Assembly: GCF_910591885.1 (NCBI RefSeq)
Contig: NC_063269.1
Location: 1,674,001-1,738,000 of the forward strand
Direction: 5' to 3'
DNA: 64,000 nucleotides
Source of the DNA: Bombus terrestris
Lineage: Eukaryota > Arthropoda > Insecta > Hymenoptera > Apidae
In this document: positions 1 through 11,371 of the stretch, one piece after another
Numbering within the stretch: position 1 is the stretch's first letter
Layout of the letters: each line of letters opens with the position of its first letter
Notes under the pieces: generated by a model
Databases searched by the model: none
The model's input: only the letters and a program-made list of their open reading frames with translations
Told to the model about the DNA's origin: nothing
Made by a program: the position numbers and the translations under genes

Positions 1-1
1 A

Positions 2-3000
2 GATTCAAAGTCTGCGTTGCCTGTGGAAGAAAAGGAAAAACCTAAAGAAAATGAAGTGGTAGAAGCGGCTAAATTAGAAGAAAAGGGCGGTAAAATTGAT
101 AACGATGGCAAACTGATATCTGTAGAAGAAACGAGAATTACCGGAGTTGAAGAAAAAATTACTGCGATCCAAACGGAAAATCAGAAGGAAGACAATATTG
201 TTAACGTAACAGAGAAGGTTGAAGCACAACCTAATATCGAAAAGAGTATTACTGGAGAAAAATCCGCAGAATGCGCTGAAATATTTATAGACAAAAAGGC
301 GGAAGAAACAGTAAAGAAACCAGATGAACCTGAGAAAGTTGAAACTAGTGACGTGAAAAAGAAAGAAGGAATTCTTCTGCCTGAAGTACCGAAACCCGAT
401 AAACCTGAAATCCAAGAAGTTCCAGGAACACCATCAAAGTCCAAGAAAGGGAAATCAAAGGAAAAAGCTGTCACCGAAAATACTACACCCATTTCCGCGG
501 TCGAGCCGAAAGAAGAATCCAAATTCAGTCAACCAAGCACACCGAAGTCTGACAAGAGAAAGAAAAAGAAACAGGAGAATAAAGACAAAATCGTGGTCGA
601 ACCACCACAACTGGAACAAACGATAGTCACTGAGAAACCTAGCACAGACATGAAACCAATCGAAGAATCTGAAAAGTCAACGGAAACACCATCGTTAAAA
701 CTCGCAACTCCACTGATAGAGTCCCAGAATAAAAAGCAAGGCCACGTTAAAAAACCAATTGAAATCGAAAAAATTTCAGTGACAAAGTCTGACGATTCAG
801 AATCTCGCTCGCAAGAACTGATTGAAAATCCAAGTACAGAAGAAGATTCTCTTCTTTCAAAGAATGAGAAAACCGTAAACGTTTTAGCCACTGTTTCACC
901 AACCACAGAATCATCTTCATTAGAGAAATCATCGTTGGTCGAGAAAGCGGTTACCACGGTGACCAGCAGCGCGCCTGAACCTGTCGAAGCGAAGCCATCG
1001 ACCGAAAAAATCGTAGAGAACTTAGAAAGTATTCCCTCATCCAAGGTCGTAGGCTCCAAACCCACCGAATTAATCACCCTGCGTCCTGAAACAGTAGAGA
1101 GTAGCCTAACAACCACCGAATATGCTAGGGTATCGGATGATTCAGCTGTTGGTATCCCCTGGAAAGCGTTAGATACGTTAGCAGACGTTGACAAATCAAT
1201 TTCCGATTACACGGTATATCTTGACGATCTTGTTAAAGACGATCAACCGATTCTGTTCGGTAGCGTTCAGGATAGGAGGAGAGGTCGTTCTGGAACTCCG
1301 AAATCTGTAGGAAGCGCGAGAGACGAGAGGGAGTTGGATAATTTCGAGAAAGAACAGGACGCGAAGGTTTTGCAGGATAAATCTAAGCACGAAGTTGAGG
1401 GTAAGAAGGATAGGATGAGGGTTGAGGAGGAAGTTAAGATTGTCGGAGAAGCTGCAAGTGTAGAATCGAAAGATTCAGGTGAGTTAGTGGTAGAGAGTGA
1501 AGGTGAAATTGTACAAGAGAAAGGAAGGATGGGTACGGGACCGGAAGGGTCTTCTTCTGATGTTGAACAGAAACAGGGAAAAGAAACGGGCATGATGTCG
1601 TTAGAATTGGAATTAGATATTCGTGAAGTAAGTATTCTTCCTACACATGTAAGACATATGACACCTGGTACAAAATATATTCCCGAACTTGTAACTGTTC
1701 CTGTTGACGCTCCTAAGGCTGAAACGGAAAATATTGAAGATAAAACAAGTGCGGTTGAAAAGAAAGTAGGAGACGTTGAGGAACGTGAAGTTGATGATTC
1801 TAAACCTAGAATGAAAGAAGTTAAAGAAAAAGCACCCCTACTTGAAGAGAAGATCGTAGACTCTGAAAAACAAGAAGTCTTTATTAAGGATGAACCTGAT
1901 TCTAAACCTGAAAAGCAAAAGGTTGAAGATAAACCAAGCCAGACTAAAACACAAGTTGCGGACTCTAAAAAACAAGTAGAAGTTTCTGTCAAAGGTGAAG
2001 ATTCTAAACTTGAAAAGAAAAAGGTTGAAGATAAACCAAGTAAGATTAAAACACAAGTTGCACAATCTAAAAAACAAGTAGAAGTTTCTGTTAAAGGTGA
2101 AGATACTAAACCTGAAAAGCAAAAGGTTCAAGATAAACCAAGCCAGATTGAAACACAGGTTGAAGAGTCTAAAAAACAAGTAGAAGTTTCTGTTAAAGGT
2201 GAAGATTCTAAATCTGAAAAGCAGAAGGTTCAAGATAAACCAAGCCAGATTGAAACACAAGTTGCGGACTCTAAAAAACAAGTGGAAGTTACTGTTAAAA
2301 GTGAAGATTCTAAACCAGAAAAACAGAAGGTTGAAGATAAACCAAGCAAGATTGAAATACAGGTTGAAGAGTCTAAAAAACAAGTAGAAGTTTCTGTTAA
2401 AGGTGAAGATTCTAAACCTGAAAAGCAGAAGGTTGAAGATAAACCAAGCAAGATTGAAATACAGGTTGAAGAGTCTAAAAAACAGGTAGAAGTTTCTGTT
2501 AAAGGCAAAGATTCTAAACCTGAAAAACAGAAGGTTGAAGATAAACCAAGACAGACTAAAACACAAGTTGCGGACTCTAAAAAACAGCTAGAAGTTTCTG
2601 TTAAAGGTGAAAATTCTCAACTTGAAAAGAAGAAAGTTCAAGATAAACCAAGCCAGATTGAAGAGTCTAAAAAACAAGTAGAAGTTTCTGTTAAAGGCGA
2701 AGATCCTAAATCTGAAAAGCAGAAGGTTCAAGATAAACCAAGCCAGATTGAAACACAAGTTGCGGACTCTAAAAAACAAGTGGAAGTTTCTGTTAAAAGT
2801 GAAGATTCTAAACCTGAAAAACAGAAAGTTGAAGATAAACCAAGCAAGATTGAAATACAGGTTGAAGAGTCTAAAAAACAAGTAGAAGTTTCTGTTAAAG
2901 GTGAAGATTCTAAACCTGAAAAGCAGAAGGTTGAAGATAAACCAAGCAAGATTGAAATACAGGTTGAAGAGTCTAAAAAACAGGTAGAAGTTTCTGTTAA

Positions 3001-6000
3001 AGGCAAAGATTCTAAACCTGAAAAACAGAAGGTTGAAGATAAACCAAGCAAGATTGAAATACAGGTTGAAGAGTCTAAAAAACAAGTAGAAGTTTCTGTT
3101 AAAAGTGAAGATTCTAAACCTGAAAAACCGAAGGTTGAAGATAAACCAAGCCAGATTAAAACACAAGTTGCAGACTCTAAAAAACAAGTAGAAGTTTCTG
3201 TTAAAGGTGAAGATTCTAAACCTGAAAAGCAGAAGGTTGAAGATAAATCAAGCCAGATTAAGACACAAGTTGCAGACTCTAAAAAACAAGTAGAAGTTTC
3301 TGTTAAAGGTGAAGATTCTAAACCTGAGAAGCAAAAGGTTCACGATAAACCAAGCAAGATTGAAATACAGGTTGAAGAGTCTAAAAAACAGGTAGAGGTT
3401 TCTGTTAAAGGCAAAGATTCTAAACCTGAAAAACCGAAGGTTGAAGATAAATCAAGCCAGATTAAGACACAAGTTGCAGACTCTAAAAAACAAGTAGAAG
3501 TTTCTGTTAAAAGTGAAGATTCTAAACCTGAAAAACAGAAAGTTGAAGATAAACCAAGCAAGATTGAAATACAGGTTGAAGAGTCTAAAAAACAAGTAGA
3601 AGTTTCTGTTAAAGGTGAAGATTCTAAACCTGAAAAGCAGAAGGTTGAAGATAAACCAAGCAAGATTGAAATACAGGTTGAAGAGTCTAAAAAACAGGTA
3701 GAAGTTTCTGTTAAAGGCAAAGATTCTAAACCTGAAAAACAGAAGGTTGAAGATAAACCAAGCAAGATTGAAATACAGGTTGAAGAGTCTAAAAAACAAG
3801 TAGAAGTTTCTGTTAAAAGTGAAGATTCTAAACCTGAAAAACCGAAGGTTGAAGATAAACCAAGCCAGATTAAAACACAAGTTGCAGACTCTAAAAAACA
3901 AGTAGAAGTTTCTGTTAAAGGTGAAGATTCTAAACCTGAAAAGCAGAAGGTTGAAGATAAACCAAGCCAGATTAAAACACAAGTTGCAGACTCTAAAAAA
4001 CAAGTAGAAGTTTCTGTTAAAGGTGAAGATTCTAAACCTGAAAAGCAGAAGGTTGAAGATAAATCAAGCCAGATTAAGACACAAGTTGCAGACTCTAAAA
4101 AACAAGTAGAAGTTTCTGTTAAAGGTGAAGATTCTAAAACTGAAAAGCAGAAGGTTGAAGATAAACCAAGCAAGATTGAAACACAGGTCGAAGAGTCTAA
4201 AAAACAAGTAGAAGTTTCTGTTAAAGGCAAAGATTCTAAACCTGAGAAGCAAAAGGTTCAAGATAAACCAAGCCAGATTGAAACACAGGTCGAAGAGTCT
4301 AAAAAACAAGTAGAAGTTTCTGTTAAAGGTGAAGATTCTAAACCTGAAAAGCAGAAGGTTGAAGATAAACCAAGCCAGATTAAAACACAAGTTGCAGACT
4401 CTAAAAAACAAGTAGAAGTTTCTGTTAAAGGTGAAGATTCTAAACCTGAAAAGCAGAAGGTTGAAGATAAACCAAGCCAGATTAAAACACAAGTTGCAGA
4501 CTTTAAAAAACAAGTAGAAGTTTCTGTTAAAGGTGAAGATCCTGAACTTGAGATGCAAAAGGTTGAAGATAAACCAAGCAAGATTGAAATACAGGTTGAA
4601 GAGTCTAAAAAACAAGTAGAAGTTCCTGTTAAAGATAAAGATTCTAAACCTGAAAAGCAAAAAATTGAAGATGAAGCAAGACAGATTAAGACGCAGATTG
4701 CAGAGTCTATAAAACAAGTAGAAGTTCCTACTAAGGTTAAAGAGCCTAAACCTATCACAAAAGAAATTTACCCATGTTACTTCACAGACTTGGTCAAACC
4801 CTACTGGTTCAATTATCGTCCATACATCGAGGCAGAGATCAATTTCCATCGGTGTTTCAAAGTAGTAGAGGTAATAGAAGAAAATGTGCCTGCTTCTGCA
4901 ACTCCAAGATTGGAGAGTATCGAAAGAATTGCTCAAGAATCGATTATGAAAGAGCCTAAAGAAGAAGAAGAGAGGCCAGAAGACACGGAGCAATCTGAAG
5001 CTGAAAGCAGAAAGCTTTCACTTATCAGAGAAACTCTGAAATATCCTATTAGCACATTTTACAGAGTAGAATCCGAGTGGGTGAAATCAAAGCAGGCTAA
5101 AGAGAAAGAAATTATGGCAACTCCTTTGGAGGAATCTAATCTCACAAACGTTGAAGTTGTGAAGGAAGCAATGCAGATTCAAGAAGATAAAAAACATTCC
5201 GAGATATTAGATGCTCCAAACATTTCAGAAAAAGTCATTGACAAAGAGAAAACTATCGCAGAAATCACCACGGAAATTAAATCTACGGACATGATTTTGG
5301 ATCAAACGGCAGCTCTTATCGAGGATGTGAATAAAGAGCTTGATATGATGAAAAAAGAGAAGGAGCAGAGTACAACCGAGGGAAAAGTAGAAGATAAAGA
5401 GGAAGAGAAAGAACCTGAGGTACGGAAGAAGGAGCAGGAAGTACCTGATAAAAGGCCGAATGAGAAATCGAAGAAAGAAAAGCAGCCGAAAGATGAGAAG
5501 TCAAAGTCTAAAAAAGAAGAAAAGAAGGAAGTAACATCACCGGTAAAAGAACCTGAAGTAGTTGAAAAGAGCGATATTACAGAATTAACCAAGGCTGTGG
5601 AACAACTTACTATGATTATCAATGAAGAAACTAAGGAAGCTTCATTGGCATTCAAACAGTCTGAAGAAGTTGAGAAGAAAGATATTGCGATTGTACAGGA
5701 GACAGAGTTGGCACAAACAACGGAACAACTTGTCACAAAAATAGACGAACCTTCGGTAGTTCAAATTATCGATCGAAAAGAAGAAGAAAAGATAGAAAAG
5801 AATATTACAGAAGAAGAACCATTAATCACATTAGAACCAAAAATTGAAGAAGTAGTAAAACCTGCAATCGAATCTTCTGAAGTAGAGACAATGAAAGAAG
5901 AAACGAAATTAGAAAAAGATAAGAAGGAACATGAGAAACTGGATGAAAAGAAAGAAATTGTTCCAGAACCTCAGATCCTAATTGAAGAGAAGATTGAGAA

Positions 6001-9000
6001 GGAAAGTGAGAAGGTTGAAAAGCCTGTTTCTGGAAAGAAGAAAGTTTCTAAAGAACCTAAAAAGAAAGATGTTAAAGAGATAACGAGAGAAGAAAAGTTA
6101 AGCACAGAAGAAAAAGCCTTGTCGCAAGAATCTATTAGTGTCGTGACTGAATCAGCAACAACTGAGAAATCAATGAATGGCAAAGTACCAGAGATAAAAG
6201 ATTCGAATGCACCTGAATCTCCAGTGATAGAAAGCAAAACTAAATCCTCGGATAAGCCTAGGAAAGAAGAAGGCAGGACAAAATCAGGAAAACAGAAACA
6301 GCCTAAAGAAAAGTCTGATATTAAAGCTACGTCTACCCCAGAAAAAGATGCGAAGAAACAAGAAGAACAGGAAATTTCTTCACCAGATTCGAAGAAGAAA
6401 CGTGATGGAAAATCGAAAAAGGCAAATGATATCCCAGAAGTGGTTCCTCAAGAAACACCGACTGTAGCTCCTTTGGAAGAAACTAAGAAAGAAAAATCTC
6501 AATCACAAATAAAAGAAATATCTAAGGAAGAAATTCAACCGGTATGCGCCAAATCATGGGCCTCCGTTGTTGGTATGAAAGGAACTAGCGATCTTCCTGC
6601 GGAAAATGTACAAACTATGACAGTAATTCCTCAAGAATCGATAAGTGGAACAGCAGAATTAGGGAAAGTAACACAGATAGTAGAAACTGTGCCTGAAGAA
6701 CCACAAAGTCCACAAACACAGCATAAGAAACATCAAAAGAAGAAAGATACGAAACAAGAAAAGATTATTACCGAAGCGAAAGTGTCTTCTATCGATACTG
6801 AAACTGAGAAGGGAAATATGAAGTCTGTTATTCCTGAGAAAGTTGAAGAATTAGAATTAAGTATGAAAGATTCTAACAAATCGTACGCTCAAGTAGCAGC
6901 TTCTAGCAAGGGAACTTCTCCACAATCGAATCAAGAAGATGTTGTGATACTTAAACCGATTCCTCTTATGCCTGATCAAAGCTTGGATAAATTAATCGAA
7001 GACGAAACAATTACATCTGAAAAATCATTAATAATCACAGAAACTCCAGAGGCTGAAAAGGAAACATCCAAACCTGAGGAAATAACAACAGATAAAAAAC
7101 TCAACAAACTAATTACTGAACAAGACGTTTTCAAAATGGAGTCAATTTCGTGGGCGGAAGAAATTGAAAAAGAAGCAATGGTGGAAAAAATTAGTTCCAT
7201 GTCGCCAATACCAAGCGCGGTAGTAGCCGAAACGCCACAGAAAATGAAGGATTCGTGGGCTACTATTGTTAGTAAACACGCGGAACCGCTGGAACCACAC
7301 TCATCACCCACTAGCGAAAAGATTATGATGAAAAAACAACAAACTGCCGAACACAATTTAAATCCCCAAATACAAATCCATGTGGAAGAAGCTCCAGAGC
7401 CGGTATCGATTGAAGAAGTGGTTAAAATCGATGAACAAGGTTTTATGGAATTCGTAAATCGAAAAGAACTGCGATCTAGACGATCGAGATCGCGATCCAG
7501 AAGCATCAGACGAGACGAAGCAAACTCGAGACAGTCGAGTGATAAGCCTATAGTTCCTGAAGAAATTTTAGCAGAAGAACAGAAACAGATGGCCGCGCAA
7601 AAAGTGGAGGAACAGAAGAAAAAAGATGGAAACAAAGGAAAGGAGGGAAAATCGAAGAAAAAGAAAGTTGAAGCAAAGTCGAGCAGTGCAGATCGTAATC
7701 AGGTAACAAAAGATGAACAGGAAAAGGATAGAGAAAACCTTCAGAAAGAAAAAGATAAAGAAAAGACGAGTAAGATCGAGGAAAAGGATGTGAAGAAGAT
7801 GGAGAAAGAAATAATAGAGCCATTAGTCGAAGAGAAGATACAGAAACAGCCAGAAAAGAAAGGTACTAAGCAACATGAGGACAAATCGAAGACGAAGGAA
7901 GTTAATTTGAGCCAAGAAAGCAAAGAAAAGGCAGGAGAGAAAGTTGAAGAAAAGCTTGATGAGGAAGTGAAAGAAGTTGAGGTTGTGAAGCCTGAAACTC
8001 CAGAAGTAGATAAAATAATCGAAATGGATAAACAGAATTCTAAATCAGCAGATAAATGGAAAAAAGCAGAAACAAAGGAACAATCTACTGCTGCTTCAAA
8101 GAAGAGTAAGAAATCAAAGAGAGGAAAATCTGATAAGGAACAGCCCAAAGAAGAACTAGAATATAAAGAACAAATCAAAGAGCCGGGTGTTGTTCAGGTA
8201 ACAGAAATACAACTGAAATCGGAAGATGAAGTTGTGAAAGAACCAGAAACTAAAGAAATTACAGAAATTCAAGAAGTATCAGTAATTGCAAAATATGAAG
8301 CTGAAAGTAAACCTGAGATCGTCGAAGAAATTAAATCTGAAAAATCAATGTCTCCAAGAAAACGTAAAGGAAAATCTAAAGAAAAGAAAGTAGAGACAGT
8401 ATCAGGAATTAGCGAGACATCGATTGAAGGAAAGAAGGTACCTGAATCTAAAATTAAAGAAGAAATACCAGCAAAAGAACCAGAAGTTCAAGAAATTAAA
8501 GAAGTTGAAGAAGAAGTAAAAATTACAGAACCTGAAAAATCGACGCCCACAGAGAGGCATAAAGAAAAATCTGAAGAAAAGAAAGTAGAAACGGTACCAG
8601 AACGAATCATTGAAACATCAGTTGATGAGAAGAAAGTACCTGAACTTGAGATCAAAGAAATGTCGGTAGAAAAAGTAAAGGAAGAAGTAAAAGAAAGTGA
8701 AGCAAGTCAAAAGAAAGAAATTGATTCTAAACTAGATGTTACTGAAGAGAAAAGAGAAGTATCTGCAAAGGAAGTAACTGAGGAGAAACATAAAGAAGAA
8801 CCAATTAAGCCTCCGCAAACACCTGTTGCAGAAATGATTGTAGACACTAAAACAGAAACAGCAGACGTAAAAGATGAAGCTCATGCAGACAAAAAGTTGA
8901 AACTTTCGAAGAAGGAGAAACGAAGGCAAAAGAAAAAAGAAAAATCAACTACACGAGCAACCAGCGAAGAAAAATTAGAAAAGGAAACATCTGAGACGTT

Positions 9001-11371
9001 TGTTCCAGAAAATGAAGAAGAAACAATAACACTGGAAGAAATAAAGCCAGACGAAGTAAAGTCAGACGAAGTAAAGTCAGACGAAGTAAAGCCAGAAGAA
9101 GTAACTATTTCACCTGATGAAACCAATCAAGAAAAAGAACTTAATGAAAAACTACAAGAAACTAAGAAATTGAGCGCAATCATCCCTGAGGTGATTCCTG
9201 ATGAAATAAAGCTTGTTCCAGAAACTATGCTTAAACCGATAATCAAGGAAAAGATAAAACCAAGTAAAGAAGAAGCAAAACTTTTGAAACCAACTGAAGA
9301 AAAGGAAAAAGTTTCAGGAGAAGTAGAAAACTTTGCTGAAGACAAAATGGAGACACCTAAACTAGTTACGGATAAGTCTGAAACACCCAAACCAGAGATA
9401 GATAAATCTGAAGTGCCTAAACCAGAGACAGATAATGCTGAAACATTTAAACCGGATAAAACTGAAACACCCGAACCAGTAACGGATGAAGCTGAAAAAG
9501 ATATAAAACAGAAAGAAGAACTCACATCAGCTTCGAAAGAAAAATCAAAACGTAAGAACAAACAGGCGAAGAAAGGTAGACGCGAAGAACAAGAAGCAGC
9601 AACAAAGTCTACGGATGAAGAACTTCAATCGCCAAAGGATGAGAAAGAAATTGAAATATTAGGCACAGGTTCTACTATTCCATCAGCTCCAGAAACTCCA
9701 AAAGAAACAGTCGATCAAGAGAAAGACGCGACGATACCTGAAGAGAAAATAGAATCAGGTGCACAATTGAATAAGTTGGAGATTGATGAACCAAGGATCG
9801 AGGAGGTTAAAAGGGATGAGAAAGAAGCGAAGGTTGTCTTAGAGGAACAAGTTGTTTTGAAAGAAACAGTTATGCAAGAAAAGACAGAAATATCTGCCAA
9901 AGGCCAAGAAGAGGTCGATCGTCTACAGAAAACCGAAGAAATTCCAGAAGCTCAGCTTCTAGAAAAGAAACCTACGAAAGAAGAAAAATCTAAAACGAAG
10001 AAAATTAAAGATAAGATACAGGAAGAGACGACTAAAAATGTCGAGGAAAAGATATCTGAAGAGGAACCAGTAATTTCCAAAGAGGAAATACCAGACAAAG
10101 TTTCCGAAGTTAAAACAGATAAAGTCGTGCCACTCGAAGCAAAACCGGAAGAAACCATTAAACCTGCTGAAATAATAGTGAATGGTAAATTAACAGAAGA
10201 AAATGACAAAGCTGAGAAGGAAATAACAGAAAAGAAGACAGAAGAAATCGAAAAGGCGCAATCAGGAATTGTAAAAGAACTCGAAAGTATAATCCAAGAA
10301 ACCGATCAACTTCCACAACGAGATATATCAACAGAAAAATTATTACATAAAATTGAGTCTCCCATAACCATAGAATCGATGCAGTCTCAACTAGAAACCG
10401 AAGAAGAATTCGAAAAATGTATATCCAGTGAACCAGAAATAGAAACGGTAGATATCGTGGTCGAGCCCGTGAAACCAAAAGTACAATTCTACATAGCCGA
10501 CGAAATTCTAGTTCTAAGTCCGGAGAAGAAAAAACCCGTACAAACTCCCCTAATCTTAAAAACCCTGTCAGAACTCAGTAGATCCAAATTCCTTTCTCTT
10601 GATAGCGGTTTTTGGCCGGACAAACACCCCTATCACGAGGCTGAACGCTACCTGTTCGAAAATTTGGCTAACTATCCGATGGAAAGTCTTTCCGACGATA
10701 TCAAACGGGATTCTAACGATAAAGATGATTTCGACGGGGATCAGGGCGGTGGTAATTTGAACGAACGCGGCGGTAATGGTGGTCCATTGAATTCTTATTT
10801 CATGGGTGGACCGCATACCGAACGTCTGATCGCCGATCTCCCAGGTGGTATAGGTAGCTGGAGCGATTACAGTACTTACTTGTCGAGCGAGAACGAGCAG
10901 AGAACGGACCAGTCCACCGAAGTGGTTCAGGAAAAGATCGAGAATCCAATGTCAGACCTAATAAATCCCTCCAATAATCTACTTTCTGAATTATCCTCTG
11001 TCCATCTCAAGGACGACCAGTCTATTTCCAAATTCGACGAACTGTCGTTGGAGTGTGATGTTCCTACAACGTCAGAAAATTCTGAAGATGTAAAATTGTT
11101 GTCACTGTCCACTGTCGAAGTATCCGCTTCTGGCGAACAACCCCTAAAGCTCGATTACAAGACCGTGAGCCCGGATCAACTATCAGAGTCCACTTATTCC
11201 GATCCACGTGAGTTATCCTCAACACCAGGTATCCCTGACCATGATCCAGATCCCAAGAAACATTTAGGTAGAGAAAATGGATCGATGCAGCGGCGCACTC
11301 CAATCGTGGAGACGGAGAGAGAGATGGGGGTAACTGAAGATGAGGCTGAAAAGAGGATACGAGGGATCAAG
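2..11371 (+). CDS. Msp300: Msp300 giant exon 1 (5' partial): Lys/Glu-rich disordered region
   Basis: This is 3,790 codons without a stop, entered from upstream of the window. The composition is dominated by Lys, Glu, Pro, Val, Ser and Thr, as in an extended, unfolded spacer. It holds a 34-residue tandem repeat (1864-4758), an Arg-Ser dipeptide stretch near 7466-7520 (SRRSRSRSRSIRR), short Trp/Tyr-Ala motifs at 6551-7275, and a few aromatic islands (1087-1263, 4768-4875, 10600-10900) that break the charged background and probably bind partners. The end is placed at AAG/GTGCGA (11371) because it is phase 0 and joins the next exon. A second phase-0 donor, GGG/GTAACT, would end it at 11329. The frame itself stays open to a stop at 11498-11500. 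Exon identity is secure; the exact 3' edge is less so. Confidence 0.92.

Noticed and set aside
1267..5736. Long minus-strand frames under the repeat array (for example 3340-4230 and 4064-4993)
   Set aside because: They are antisense readings of the 102-bp coding repeat; the periodicity keeps stops out. They show Leu/Phe/Ser-rich composition with no family.
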